Assembly: GCA_030587605.1 (NCBI GenBank)
Contig: JAUQYT010000029.1
Span: 1 to 20,130, forward strand
Length of the DNA stretch: 20,130 nt
Reading direction: 5' to 3'
DNA from: Candidatus Njordarchaeum guaymasense
GTDB lineage: Archaea; Asgardarchaeota; Njordarchaeia; Njordarchaeales; Njordarchaeaceae
A model generated the notes under the pieces. That model saw nothing but the letters and a program-made list of their open reading frames with translations. It did not search any database and had not been told where the DNA came from. Below are positions 6,472-14,890 of the stretch, in pieces. Made by a program: the position numbers and the translations under genes. Within the stretch, counting starts at the first letter, position 1; the number at the start of each line of letters is the position of its first letter.

Positions 6472-7378
6472 CTTTGTTCACACTCCTAAGCTTGGATAGG
6501 GGGGATGAGGCGTAAGTGAACTTGTAGAGTTGTCCTACGGGATCTCTGAATACATCAAGGAGCTTCTGTGGCTCCATGTCCGCTATTCCGCCAAACGTTC
6601 CAATGAGCTTCGCTGCTTGGTCTGTTACGCCTTCGGGTGGGCCGCTGCATCCCTTGCACGGGTGGTTTGCGTTCGGACATTGGGCCCCACACCCGGCTCG
6701 TGTTCCTGCTCCCATGCAGAGATATCCTTGGTTTATCAGGCATTTCTCTGGGTCAGGCTTTCCCTCAAAGTCCCTGCGGAACTCTTTTACGTTCTTCTCC
6801 TCCTTCTTTCTCTCGCACTCATCACAAATGGTTTTGATCGAATGCTCAACAGGCTTACCGCTGAGGAGTGCTAGAACTGCGTTTGCAATTTCTTGGGAAG
6901 TCGGAGGGCAACCAGGTAGATAAACGTCAGCCTTGACTATTTGATCATTTCGAGGAACGAAGTTAGTTATCTGAGGCAAGTTTTCTGAGGGAATCGTGTT
7001 CCTATCGATGACTGTTTCAGCCTTCAAGTACTTTCTTTCAAGGAGTTCATTCTTCGGGAAAAGATTAGCTATGCTTGGAACTCCTCCAAAGGAAGAGCAT
7101 GAACCAAATGCGACCAATGCCTTTGCTTTTTCTCGGGACAGCTTAAGGAGGTGCACGTCCTCCTCAGTCCGGCATAGGCCTTCAACAAATGCGGCGTCAA
7201 GTCCACCATCTGGCAACTTTTTAAGATCATAGACCTTGAAATCTACCGCAGCCACCCAATACTTGATGTCGAGTAGAGGTATGACATCGAGTAGCTTCTC
7301 ATGCAGATCCAAAAGTGATTGGTGACATCCCCAGCAACTTGATAATTGCACAAAGGCAACTTTCGCTTTGCCAGCCAT
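6461..7378 (-). CDS. mvhG: F420-non-reducing hydrogenase small (iron-sulfur) subunit
   Basis: 305 residues, matching MvhG/VhuG size. It carries the electron-transfer [4Fe-4S] clusters between the nickel site of MvhA and MvhD. Proximal-cluster ligands are visible as SSCWGCHQS (Cys15, Cys18), GSCSSFGG (Cys94) and LPGCPPT (Cys157). The C-terminal part has further cysteines at 185, 188, 213, 221, 230, 234, 241 and 244, including CGAQCPNANHPCKGCSGPPEG, for the medial and distal clusters. No twin-arginine signal is seen, so the enzyme is cytoplasmic. It starts 3 bases after the mvhD stop and overlaps mvhA by 11 bases, so the three are translationally linked. No in-frame UGA is seen, so Sec is confined to the vhuU peptide. 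Confidence 0.95.
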   Translation of the reverse strand: MAGKAKVAFVQLSSCWGCHQSLLDLHEKLLDVIPLLDIKYWVAAVDFKVYDLKKLPDGGLDAAFVEGLCRTEEDVHLLKLSREKAKALVAFGSCSSFGGVPSIANLFPKNELLERKYLKAETVIDRNTIPSENLPQITNFVPRNDQIVKADVYLPGCPPTSQEIANAVLALLSGKPVEHSIKTICDECERKKEEKNVKEFRRDFEGKPDPEKCLINQGYLCMGAGTRAGCGAQCPNANHPCKGCSGPPEGVTDQAAKLIGTFGGIADMEPQKLLDVFRDPVGQLYKFTYASSPLSKLRSVNKGEK

Positions 7379-7380
7379 AC

Positions 7381-7866
7381 CTACTTCACTTCCTTGCCAA
7401 ACAAATCCTTATCATCGACATGGTGTTTCTCCTTGCTATTTCTGAGTGGGTTGGACCCGATTTTCTTGAGAACCTGTACATAGTCCTTCATGACCTCGGC
7501 GAGCTTGCTTCCCTCACTTGCCGAAATCCACTCGAGTCGAATACGCTCTGGTTCCAGCCCCGCTTGTTGAATGAGTTTTGTTAGAAGATGTATGCGCCGC
7601 TCTGTCTTGTAGTTCCCGTTAACATAGTGGCAATCACCAGGGTGGCACCCAGAGACGAGAACGCCATCCGCGCCAAGCTCTAACCCTCTGATCACAAATG
7701 TGGGGTCGAGACGGCTTGTACACATCACTCGAACGAGCCGTAAGTTTGGCGGGTACTGGATCCTGCTGGTTCCAGCCATGTCTGCGCCAGCGTAGGTGCA
7801 CCAATTGCACACAAGACCTAGAACATACGGTTCAAATCCTTCGCTTTTCTCCTTACTGTCCTTCAT
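7381..7866 (-). CDS. mvhD: F420-non-reducing hydrogenase delta subunit, electron link to HdrA
   Basis: 161 residues. MvhD holds a [2Fe-2S] cluster and bridges the hydrogenase to the heterodisulfide reductase. The family signature is clear: VCNWCTYAGADMAGTSR (Cys20, Cys23), VMCTSR (Cys49) and SGCHPGDCHY (Cys74, Cys79). In Methanococcus the VhuD homologue can carry selenocysteine; here all these positions are Cys codons and no internal UGA is present. The gene lies 26 bases after hdrA and 2 before mvhG in one operon, which fits a physical MvhADG-HdrABC complex. Confidence 0.95.
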   Translation of the reverse strand: MKDSKEKSEGFEPYVLGLVCNWCTYAGADMAGTSRIQYPPNLRLVRVMCTSRLDPTFVIRGLELGADGVLVSGCHPGDCHYVNGNYKTERRIHLLTKLIQQAGLEPERIRLEWISASEGSKLAEVMKDYVQVLKKIGSNPLRNSKEKHHVDDKDLFGKEVK

Positions 7867-7892
7867 TGAGTAATCCTCCTGTCCTGCTGGTC

Positions 7893-9842
7893 CTACCTCT
7901 CAGCCAGCAGTGCTTCTATCTGAGCAAAGATCTGTGAGTCCTTGAACTGGTTCTGAGTTATTGAGCCGCTTGGGCACGTTGCGACGCAGCATCCGCATCC
8001 CTTGCACAACACGCTGTTAATCTTAGCTTTCCCATCCTCTATCGATATTGCACCATAAGGACACATCGCTATGCAAGACAGACATCCACTACACTTGTCA
8101 GTGTTAACAACACTGTAGAACGGCTCCACTTCGACTTTCCCTTTAGACATGAGGGAAGCTGCACCTGAAGCAGCGCCTTTTGCTTGGGCAACGGCGTCAG
8201 GTATGTCTTTTGGCCCTTGTGCGGCGCCAGCCACGAAAACTCCATCAGTAAGGGTGTCGACTGGCCTAAGCTTGGGGTGAGCCTCGAGATAGAACCCATC
8301 AGTGCTACGCGATATCTTAAGTAGGTGTTGAACTTCCTCTACATCCTTCCTCGGTACGAGCCCCACGCTGAGCACAACGAGGTCTGCATCTAGCTCAATC
8401 GGTCTTCCAAGTTCAGTACTTTCAGCCCTGACTATCAAGTTCTTGGTTACGGGGTCTTCTAGGACTTCCGCGGCCCTACCTCGGACGTAGTTTATACCAT
8501 ACTCTCTTTGGGCACGTTCATAGAATTCCTCATAGCCCTTTCCAAATGCGCGAACATCCATGTAGAGTACATAGGCATCCGTCTCTGGGTGGTGTTCCTT
8601 GAGTTGCCTAGCATGTTTCATTGCGTACATGCAGCAGACTCTTGAACAGTAACTGTTCTTTCTGAAGTTTCTCGATCCGACACATTGAATAAATACGACC
8701 GTCTTTGGAACCTTTAGGTCTGATGGTCTGACAACTTCACCACCAGTGGGTCCAAATGCGCTGAGCATTCTTTCTACTTGTAGCCCAGTTACAACGTTTT
8801 CGTAGGTTCCGAACCCGTAGTCTCCTGTCGGATCGTATGGGTCGTAGCCTGTTGCAGTTATGATTGTTCCAGCCTCGATCTCTTCTTCGACTGGTTGCTG
8901 GTTAAAGTCAATGGCCTCAGGTTCACAGGCTTTGACACAGAGTTTACACTTCATACATTTATCCATATCAATGGTGTACTTGTTCGGGACAGCTTGTGGG
9001 AAAGCTATGTAGATCGCTCTCCTTGGTTTCAGTCCTAATTCAAATTCATTAGGGACATAGACAGGGCATACCTCTTCGCACTTGCCGCACCCGTTGCACT
9101 TGGATTCGATAACGTATCTTGGTTTCCTAATTATCTTGGCTTTGAAGTTTCCAACGTAGCCTTCCATGCTTTTGACTTCCGAATATGCGTAAAGCTTTAT
9201 GTTCGGATGGCGCCCAACTCCTGTCATCTTGGGTGTAAGTATGCATGCTGAGCAATCCATCGTTGGGAAGGTTTTGTCAAGCTGAATCATTCGTCCACCA
9301 ATGGTAGTGTTCTTTTCAACTAGGTGAACTTCAAAACCAGCATCAGCCAAATCTAGGGCAGCGGAGATACCCGCTATGCCTCCACCAATAATAAGAGCGC
9401 TCCTCTTCACAGGAACCTCAACTATTTCAAGGGGCTCCATCTTCGAAACCTTGGCCACAGCGGACCGCATCAAGTCCTTAGCTATTTGCATGGCTTTCTC
9501 AGGCTCATGCATATGGCACCAAGTGTCATGCTCTCTAATGTTAGCTTGTTCAAACAGGTACGGGTTGACTCCAGCCCCCCTAATTGCATTCCTGAAAGTC
9601 GGCTCGTGCATCAATGGACTACAAGCAGCGACGACCACACGATTCAACTTGTGTTCTTTGATGTCATTCTTTATCATTTCCTGACCCGGGTCACTGCACA
9701 TGAATCTGTACTCCTTAGCTATCAGAACGTTGGGCAACTTTGAAGAATACTCTGCAAGTTCCTTGACGTTGATCACGCCGGCGATGTTTGTTCCACAATG
9801 ACATACGTAAACCCCAATTCGAAGATCAGAATCATTTGTCAT
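7893..9842 (-). CDS. hdrA: CoB--CoM heterodisulfide reductase-like flavin subunit
   Basis: 649 residues, the usual size for HdrA. HdrA holds FAD and bifurcates electrons from H2 between a disulfide (via HdrBC) and ferredoxin. Domains in order: an N-terminal Cys-rich region (CHCGTN, 14-19; CSDPGQE, 49-55; VAACSPLMHEP, 71-81); FAD-binding IIGGGIAGIS (151-160); TMDCSAC with Cys197 and Cys200; an inserted double ferredoxin domain (Cys249/252/255/259 and 296/299/302/306); and a C-terminal double ferredoxin domain (Cys584/587/590/594 and 613/616/619/623). The ATG at 9842 is preceded by GGAAGG, and a strong TATA box lies about 90 bases upstream, so hdrA begins the hdrA-mvhDGA-vhuU unit. The true disulfide substrate in this organism is unknown, since no methanogenesis gene is in view. 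Confidence 0.95.
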   Translation of the reverse strand: MTNDSDLRIGVYVCHCGTNIAGVINVKELAEYSSKLPNVLIAKEYRFMCSDPGQEMIKNDIKEHKLNRVVVAACSPLMHEPTFRNAIRGAGVNPYLFEQANIREHDTWCHMHEPEKAMQIAKDLMRSAVAKVSKMEPLEIVEVPVKRSALIIGGGIAGISAALDLADAGFEVHLVEKNTTIGGRMIQLDKTFPTMDCSACILTPKMTGVGRHPNIKLYAYSEVKSMEGYVGNFKAKIIRKPRYVIESKCNGCGKCEEVCPVYVPNEFELGLKPRRAIYIAFPQAVPNKYTIDMDKCMKCKLCVKACEPEAIDFNQQPVEEEIEAGTIITATGYDPYDPTGDYGFGTYENVVTGLQVERMLSAFGPTGGEVVRPSDLKVPKTVVFIQCVGSRNFRKNSYCSRVCCMYAMKHARQLKEHHPETDAYVLYMDVRAFGKGYEEFYERAQREYGINYVRGRAAEVLEDPVTKNLIVRAESTELGRPIELDADLVVLSVGLVPRKDVEEVQHLLKISRSTDGFYLEAHPKLRPVDTLTDGVFVAGAAQGPKDIPDAVAQAKGAASGAASLMSKGKVEVEPFYSVVNTDKCSGCLSCIAMCPYGAISIEDGKAKINSVLCKGCGCCVATCPSGSITQNQFKDSQIFAQIEALLAER

Positions 9843-9926
9843 AACTACTTACCTTCCAAGTTGATTGTGCTAAGTAAATAGGTCGGATAATATTGAGAAC
9901 GTCTTCATTTTAACCGTTACCAGCCA

Positions 9927-9938
9927 TTTATATATTTT
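9927..9938 (-). promoter_or_regulatory. TATA box for the hdrA-mvhDGA-vhuU operon
   Basis: On the minus strand the sequence reads AAAATATATAAA, a near-ideal archaeal TATA element with purines upstream that could serve as BRE. A start of transcription about 25 bases downstream, near 9902, would leave a leader of roughly 60 bases before hdrA. The rest of the 281-base gap between hdrA and hdrB (9843-10123) shows nothing else gene-like. Confidence 0.7.
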
Positions 9939-10048
9939 CATGTTCAACCTCGGTGTTCAAACAACCCGTATATTGAATGACTCTTTGCTTTGGAGTTTCA
10001 GCTAGTTATCTCTTGCTGTCTGTGCAGTGCTTCCACTTGGATCAGTTC

Positions 10049-10054
10049 AAAAAA
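10049..10054 (-). terminator. T-run after hdrB
   Basis: The minus strand reads TTCTTTTTTG about 70 bases after the hdrB stop. Archaeal polymerases terminate on such runs. With the separate TATA box near 9932, it suggests that hdrC-hdrB and the hdrA unit are separate transcripts. No stem precedes it. Confidence 0.4.
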
Positions 10055-10123
10055 GAATGACAACCAGTTTTACGTTTCATACATTTAGAGGCAACAAATC
10101 GCTATCAGCAAAAGCCGCTCGTT

Positions 10124-11005
10124 TCATTGGAAGACTTTGTCGAGAAGACTCTTGGTTTTTATTTTGTGTAGACCTAGCCCCAATTCTTCGGCATTCATTC
10201 CGAATGCTATACCAAGTAGCTCAGGGAGGTAAAGTACTGGAAGGCTTGAGTCTCCTTTTCCGGAACTCCTTAGCTCGACTTGCCCAGTGTCAAATTGATT
10301 GAAACAAGTTGGACAAAGCACAAGAAAGCAGTCTGCATGTGAACGTTTAGCTTGCTTAATCTTCTCGTAAGTCAGGTCCAGTGAAGTATCTTTACTTGTT
10401 CCTCTTATTGTGGCCCCACAGCAAAGCGTTTTCTTCAGGTATGGCACACTACGGGCACCAGTTGCCTCAACTAGCTCATCCAAGATGCGTGGTTCGTTTG
10501 GGTTATCGACTTTGAGTATTGAACTTGGTCGAAGAACATGGCAACCATAGTGAGCAGCCGCGTTGACTCCGGCCAGGTCAGTTACAACATTCTCCTTGAT
10601 CTTCCTGACACCAACATCCTTGTATAGGACTTCAATCAGATGCTTGACCTCGACCTTCCCTTTGAAACTCCTACCTAACCCGCTCAGTACAGTGTTTACC
10701 TTTTCTCTGAGCGACCCGTCTTTTTTCAGAATCTCATTCACAGTCTTTAGTGTTTCAAAGCAACCGTTACAAAGCGTAAGTACATCGAGATTCATGTCCT
10801 CGGCTATCGTGATGTTTCTCGCTCCTAGCGACAGCCATGTGGCATAATCGAGAGACTGAATTCCTATCGGGTCTGGGCAGCAGCTAGCTTCCATCATGTC
10901 TAGTAGCTTGACGTCCAATGCTTCCAGCACTTTTCTTGCGGAAGCCTCCATGTTCGGCAACCTAAGAGGGATCATGCAGCCAAGGAATAGTGCGTATTCC
11001 TTCAT
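10124..11005 (-). CDS. hdrB: Heterodisulfide reductase-like subunit B
   Basis: 293 residues, the usual HdrB size. HdrB is the catalytic subunit that reduces the disulfide on paired non-cubane [4Fe-4S] clusters. Both CCG-type repeats are present: Cys10 ... Cys42-Cys43 ... CNGC (79-82), and Cys155 ... Cys195-Cys196 ... CPTC (231-234). It has no transmembrane segment, so this is the cytoplasmic HdrABC type, not HdrDE. Its ATG overlaps the hdrC stop by 4 bases, a typical coupled pair. The family also covers CoM-independent disulfide or quinone chemistry, so the heterodisulfide name gives the fold rather than a proven substrate. Confidence 0.93.
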   Translation of the reverse strand: MKEYALFLGCMIPLRLPNMEASARKVLEALDVKLLDMMEASCCPDPIGIQSLDYATWLSLGARNITIAEDMNLDVLTLCNGCFETLKTVNEILKKDGSLREKVNTVLSGLGRSFKGKVEVKHLIEVLYKDVGVRKIKENVVTDLAGVNAAAHYGCHVLRPSSILKVDNPNEPRILDELVEATGARSVPYLKKTLCCGATIRGTSKDTSLDLTYEKIKQAKRSHADCFLVLCPTCFNQFDTGQVELRSSGKGDSSLPVLYLPELLGIAFGMNAEELGLGLHKIKTKSLLDKVFQ

Positions 11006-11541
11006 TTCTCAGCTTCTCCCTCCTTCCTGTCTCCAAGGAACCTGTCTAGTCCCATTGCCTTGATTATGTTGCGTACTTCGTCTACGTTGGTAGTAGGCGC
11101 GGGAGGAAGACGAAGTGTTTCCCTTCGCTTAGCTATTGCTGGCATTGATGGAATTGTCCAGCCCGTGGCATATATCTGATTTAGCTCCTCTCTGATGTAA
11201 TCTTTCACATCTCCGTCTTGAGTTGCCTTGTTCCGCAAGGCCACTATTACGTGAGAGGGTTTGACCTCCTGGGGACATCGCTCTATGCACGTGTGGCAGA
11301 GCAGACATAACCATATACTTGAACTTGGTATCCTATCTTCGCGTTTCATGAGAAATCTTTGAACGATCCTTCTGGGATTGAACTCGGCATTCCTCTTGGC
11401 AATGGGGCATCCTCCTGTGCAGGTGCCACATTGGTAGCAGGGCCTCGTTGAGCGTTCGCTCTCGTCCTTGTGATCGACGTTTATTGGACCGCTTTGCTGG
11501 TGAGTTGAATGAGTGGCGGTGCTCTCTTTGTTTTGCTGCAT
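11002..11541 (-). CDS. hdrC: Heterodisulfide reductase-like subunit C
   Basis: 179 residues. HdrC is the ferredoxin-like relay between HdrA and HdrB. Two [4Fe-4S] motifs are visible: CYQCGTCTGGCP (Cys35/38/41/45) and CLLCHTCIERCP (Cys79/82/85/89), followed by the usual short helical C-terminus. The first ~30 residues are polar and low in complexity, longer than in many HdrC proteins; the ATG at 11541 has GAGGGG about 9 bases upstream, so I keep it. It lies 36 bases after the CooC-like ATPase gene and overlaps hdrB, in one likely operon. Confidence 0.92.
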   Translation of the reverse strand: MQQNKESTATHSTHQQSGPINVDHKDESERSTRPCYQCGTCTGGCPIAKRNAEFNPRRIVQRFLMKREDRIPSSSIWLCLLCHTCIERCPQEVKPSHVIVALRNKATQDGDVKDYIREELNQIYATGWTIPSMPAIAKRRETLRLPPAPTTNVDEVRNIIKAMGLDRFLGDRKEGEAEK

Positions 11542-11577
11542 AGTGTTGCCCCTCTGATCCCTACGATTGGTGACGAT

Positions 11578-12357
11578 TCAGTTTAGTAACGGTTCCTCTG
11601 ACAGAATCCTTCTGATGGCTTGAAACGCCTCTGAATCCTCGGGCAGTTCAAGCAGTGAACGCCCTTCCATATTATGCTTTGCTAGTACCTCGTCGTCGGG
11701 TACTGACCCTCCATATTCGGCTCCTATCTCTTCAGCTTTAGCCTTGATCCTCTCTCCGATCTCCGGCGATATACGGTTACCTATAAGAACTATCTTCTCA
11801 ACCTTGTTTTTCTCGATCTTCTCAGTAAACTTCTTTATCCGAGCGGCGGTTTCCAGACCCATCCTTGAAGAATCCGTAAGAACATACATTAGATCTACGT
11901 TGCGGGAAGTTCTTCTAGTTATATGTTCTAGGCCTGCTGGCAGATCCATGATCACCATGCGGTAGTTCTTAGCAAGAGTGTCAACTATGTTCGCCAGCAT
12001 GACGTTAGGCATGCAAAAGCATCCTTCTTTCTCCACTGCTCCCATCACGAGTAGGTCAAACTTTTCGCCCTCATGTAGCAAGCCAAATATCTTGGTTTCA
12101 AGGAAGGCATCCTTATTGAAGTCCTTGGGTAGAGTATCAATCTTATCCTTCAACTCGTGCACAGCCATTGCCACAGTTCCCTTGACATTGACGTTTAGGA
12201 CTTCGCGCATGTTGGCGTCAGGATCGGCATCGACAACGAGGATGCCATTTAACCCATCGTGCAGAAATGACTTCAACACCAGCGCCATGAAGGATGTTTT
12301 ACCGACGCCACCTTTGCCAGACGAGGCTATTGTGATTCCGTCCTTCAACCGAGTCAC
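11578..12357 (-). CDS. cooC: CooC-type nickel-insertion ATPase (MinD/SIMIBI family)
   Basis: 259 residues. CooC/AcsF proteins are dimeric ATPases that insert nickel into carbon monoxide dehydrogenase. A deviant Walker A SGKGGVGKT (13-21), VVDADPDAN (41-49) and MDLPAG mark the SIMIBI fold, and GCFCMPN with Cys113 and Cys115 is the CXC metal-binding motif of CooC. The GTG start at 12357 is in the listed frame, but AGGTGA (12359-12354) followed after 5 bases by an in-frame TTG at 12348 makes a start at MKDGITIASS at least as likely. It is the first gene of a unit with hdrCB. No CO dehydrogenase is in the window; an alternative is that this copy serves the nickel site of the neighbouring hydrogenase, for which HypB-type proteins are the usual helpers. 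Confidence 0.85.
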   Translation of the reverse strand: MTRLKDGITIASSGKGGVGKTSFMALVLKSFLHDGLNGILVVDADPDANMREVLNVNVKGTVAMAVHELKDKIDTLPKDFNKDAFLETKIFGLLHEGEKFDLLVMGAVEKEGCFCMPNVMLANIVDTLAKNYRMVIMDLPAGLEHITRRTSRNVDLMYVLTDSSRMGLETAARIKKFTEKIEKNKVEKIVLIGNRISPEIGERIKAKAEEIGAEYGGSVPDDEVLAKHNMEGRSLLELPEDSEAFQAIRRILSEEPLLN

Positions 12358-12413
12358 CTTTCAAGTGACGGTATTTCCAGAGAATAGCTGACGAACAAAG
12401 TAACAGATTGAAA

Positions 12414-12423
12414 TCTTTTAAAC
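12414..12423 (-). promoter_or_regulatory. TATA-like element for the cooC-hdrCB unit
   Basis: The minus strand reads GTTTAAAAGA, a common archaeal TATA variant, about 60 bases before the cooC start. Transcription would begin near 12390. The gap 12358-12613 is a divergent region shared with the plus-strand membrane-protein gene. Confidence 0.5.
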
Positions 12424-12553
12424 ATAATCCTCATTCGAATCACACGAACAGCTCATCATATTATTCCTTCCTAATTCTTGGAGATGCCACCTGAATCACT
12501 CAATTTTCGGACACCCAAATGAAGTGACTTGTCTAGCGCAATTTCAAGATAAT

Positions 12554-12562
12554 CTTTTTAAC
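12554..12562 (+). promoter_or_regulatory. Weak TATA-like element for the YdjM-like gene
   Basis: CTTTTTAAC lies 52 bases before the ATG at 12614. The spacing suits a short leader, but the match is weak. The gene itself has GGAGTT about 9 bases before the ATG. Confidence 0.3.
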
Positions 12563-12613
12563 GGATGACCGCACAAGATATTCCTCAATAATCAGGATGG
12601 AGTTATCGACAAA

Positions 12614-13279
12614 ATGGCAAACAGAACCTGGCACATGGCATTCGGATTCATAGTATACTTAGTTTTCGCCATACTTTTCGTCGCCTACATGCCAATAGCA
12701 ACGATATACCAATACATTCCTTGGATACTGATAGGCTTTGGTTTTTCGATGTTCGGTGCCGAACTTCCAGATTACGATCAGCTTGCAGACAGGCTGTTTT
12801 CTCATAGAGACATAATCACACATTCATCATTGATTCCACTTGCTATGTTTATAGTAGTCAGGCTTATCTCTCCGTTGCCCCCCTACGTAACTTTCGCTCC
12901 TATACTGTTCTTCATGTTCTTAGGACACGCGAGTCACATGTTCCTTGATCTTTTCCCCGTCTGGGCTGGCGCAGGCAAGATGCTGAAGGGTCAGAAAGCA
13001 TACGGCGGGCTTCAGGCACCAGCACTCTGGCTAGTAGAGGGTGTGACTGGACAAGAGATCTACAAGAAATTCGTAGGAACCTACCTTATACACTTACCTT
13101 TCAAGATTCCAGAGGCGGAGCAGGGCAAGAAGCGACGCAAGGGAGCAAAAATGAAACTGAGAAAAACGATAGAGAAAACGCCCACACGCCTTTGGCTCAC
13201 CCTCAATGGAATCGTAGACGTCGTGCTCGCAATGTTGGTCTTGAATGCCTTTGTACCATTCCTACCGTTCCTGCCCTAG
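12614..13279 (+). CDS. Membrane-bound metal-dependent hydrolase-like protein (YdjM/DUF457 type)
   Basis: 221 residues. Four hydrophobic stretches are visible (about 8-27, 33-48, 73-110 and 195-220) with a basic loop near 132-190 rich in Lys/Arg. Conserved polar residues of the YdjM family appear in order: His7, AELPDYD (Asp53, Asp55), HRDIITHS (His64, His70) and GHASHMFLDLFP (His105, His108, Asp112). In this family they are thought to form a metal site in the membrane. A link to lipid metabolism is suggested for relatives, but activity is not established. It is monocistronic: divergent from cooC, with a hairpin and T-run after its stop. The ATG has a GGAGTT ribosome binding site. Confidence 0.75.
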   Translation: MANRTWHMAFGFIVYLVFAILFVAYMPIATIYQYIPWILIGFGFSMFGAELPDYDQLADRLFSHRDIITHSSLIPLAMFIVVRLISPLPPYVTFAPILFFMFLGHASHMFLDLFPVWAGAGKMLKGQKAYGGLQAPALWLVEGVTGQEIYKKFVGTYLIHLPFKIPEAEQGKKRRKGAKMKLRKTIEKTPTRLWLTLNGIVDVVLAMLVLNAFVPFLPFLP

Positions 13280-13287
13280 GGAGTCGT

Positions 13288-13328
13288 TGAACCTGTCCAA
13301 GGTTCACCCTCTCAATCATTCCCTTTTT
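13288..13328 (+). terminator. Hairpin and T-run after the YdjM-like gene
   Basis: TGAACCT-GTCCA-AGGTTCA (13288-13306) is a perfect 7-base inverted repeat 9 bases after the stop, followed at 13324-13328 by TTTTT. It is a good terminator candidate, though the T-run is about 18 bases beyond the stem. The rest of the 169-base gap to 13448 shows no clear TATA box. Confidence 0.5.
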
Positions 13329-13448
13329 CAGTGTTGAGTGGTATCACCTAAATTCTCATTAGTATGTAAAGAGTATATGATATGCAGTAACCCAGAACCT
13401 ACGACTTTCATAGCAGGATTCCCCAAGGACTAGTCTGGTGATCGATCC

Positions 13449-14738
13449 TTGAAAGGAGTAATATTGGCAGCAGGGGAGGGCGTCAGGTTACAGCCTCTAA
13501 GCCTTACGAGACCGAAAGTAATGTTACCCGTTGCAGGCAAACCAATTTTGCAGAATATCGTGGAGTCGTTCAGGGCATCGGGGATAAATGAGGTCTGTAT
13601 GGTTGTGGGTTACTTACAGGAGAAAATAAGGATGTTTTTCGGTGATGGTTCAAAGTTCGAAATTGAACTCAGCTACATCGAGCAGAAAAAGCCTGGTGGC
13701 ACAGCAGATGCGGCATCCTTGGTCGAAGATTATGTAGGTCATGAGGATTTCATATTATCCAATGGAGACGTACTGGTTAGGCGCGAAGACTACAAGAAGC
13801 TGGTTGCAAGCTACTCTGCTGAAACCCCTGAAGCTACGGTCGCTGCATACCGGGTAGAGTATCCGTCCCAGTTCGGAATCGTGGAATCAACTAGTCATCA
13901 CGAAGTCACTAAGATAATCGAAAAGCCAGCTCCAGGTCAAACGCAGAGTAATCTGGCAAACTGTGGAATATACGTATTCTCCAGCAAGATATTCGGAGCA
14001 ATAAAGAGAACTTCGAGATCAAGCAGAGGAGAATACGAAATAACGGAATCAATACAACACCTCATAGATCGTATGAGTGGAAGAGTGACGGTGCATGAGA
14101 TTGAAGATTGGTGGGCGCATATAGGTCAACCATGGGACCTCCTAGAAGCGAATGAACTATTGATGAAAGAGCATGACAAAGAATATTCTCTTGAAGGGAT
14201 AACTGAAAACAACGTCACCATAAAGCCGCCAGTTAAAATAGGAGGAAATTCCATCGTTCGGACTGGGACATACATCGAGGGACCAGTAATCATTGGGGAC
14301 AACTGCGACATCGGTCCCAACACATACATTCGCTCTTGTACGTCGATAGGTAACAAGTGTCGGATAGGGAATGCTTGCGAAATAAAGAATAGCATAGTTA
14401 TGGACAAGACTCGCATCCCCCATCTATCCTATGTTGGTGACAGCATCATCGGAGAAAACGTGAATTTCGGTGCTGGTACTATAACTGCGAATCTACGACT
14501 GGATGAAAAAACCATCTTCGTAGCAGTCAAAGGTCAGCGCGTCAGCAGTGGAAGAAAGAAGCTAGGTGCTTTGATAGGGGACAATGTCAGAACGGGAATA
14601 GGAGTCACAATAATGCCAGGAGTCACAATAGGGCCCGACAGCGCAATAGGCGCCAATACCATTGTGAGCTTCGACGTTCCAAGAAATAGGTTCATAGGTG
14701 TAGGAATGGAGAGTCCAACTAGAAACTGGCCACCATAG
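13449..14738 (+). CDS. GlmU-like bifunctional sugar-1-phosphate nucleotidylyltransferase / acetyltransferase
   Basis: 429 residues. The N-terminal half is a sugar nucleotidyltransferase: GVILAAGEGVRLQPLSLTRPKVMLPVAGKP (broken motif from residue 3 to 32), KPGGTADA (81-88) and NGD (105-107). The C-terminal half from about 255 is a left-handed beta-helix of hexapeptide repeats, with HLSYVGD (His325 matches the catalytic His of GlmU acetyltransferase) and GAGTITAN (341-348). It likely makes UDP-GlcNAc or a related sugar nucleotide for glycans or glycolipids; archaeal relatives act on glucose, glucosamine and galactosamine phosphates, so the exact sugar is open. TTG start with GGTGATC 5 bases upstream, an excellent ribosome binding site. 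It stands alone, with its own spacers on both sides. Confidence 0.88.
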   Translation: MKGVILAAGEGVRLQPLSLTRPKVMLPVAGKPILQNIVESFRASGINEVCMVVGYLQEKIRMFFGDGSKFEIELSYIEQKKPGGTADAASLVEDYVGHEDFILSNGDVLVRREDYKKLVASYSAETPEATVAAYRVEYPSQFGIVESTSHHEVTKIIEKPAPGQTQSNLANCGIYVFSSKIFGAIKRTSRSSRGEYEITESIQHLIDRMSGRVTVHEIEDWWAHIGQPWDLLEANELLMKEHDKEYSLEGITENNVTIKPPVKIGGNSIVRTGTYIEGPVIIGDNCDIGPNTYIRSCTSIGNKCRIGNACEIKNSIVMDKTRIPHLSYVGDSIIGENVNFGAGTITANLRLDEKTIFVAVKGQRVSSGRKKLGALIGDNVRTGIGVTIMPGVTIGPDSAIGANTIVSFDVPRNRFIGVGMESPTRNWPP

Positions 14739-14821
14739 GAAATGCGGAGGAGCGTTCCTAGTCTCTACATATTTAGGAGGATTTCTTCTTCACACCTAAG
14801 AATCTAATCATCCCACTACAC

Positions 14822-14832
14822 TTTATAAATAG
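14822..14832 (+). promoter_or_regulatory. TATA box for the ABC transporter operon
   Basis: TTTATAAATAG is a strong archaeal TATA element. Transcription would begin near 14857, leaving a leader of about 70 bases that contains the hairpin at 14891-14905. The preceding stretch 14739-14820 has a T-rich segment (14779-14790) that may end the upstream transcript. Confidence 0.65.
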
Positions 14833-14890
14833 CTCCTACGAATCATCTATCAGTGAGCAGTCATCTTGCATAGGTGAAACATAGTCTCCT

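Noticed and set aside
6530..6923. Several long plus-strand frames (up to about 115 codons) opposite mvhG
   Set aside because: They are antisense to the Cys-rich C-terminal part of MvhG, whose codon pattern opens the other strand by chance.
7381..9842. Possible further selenocysteine codons in mvhD and hdrA, as known in Methanococcus
   Set aside because: The cysteine motifs are all encoded by Cys codons and both frames are open without any internal UGA.
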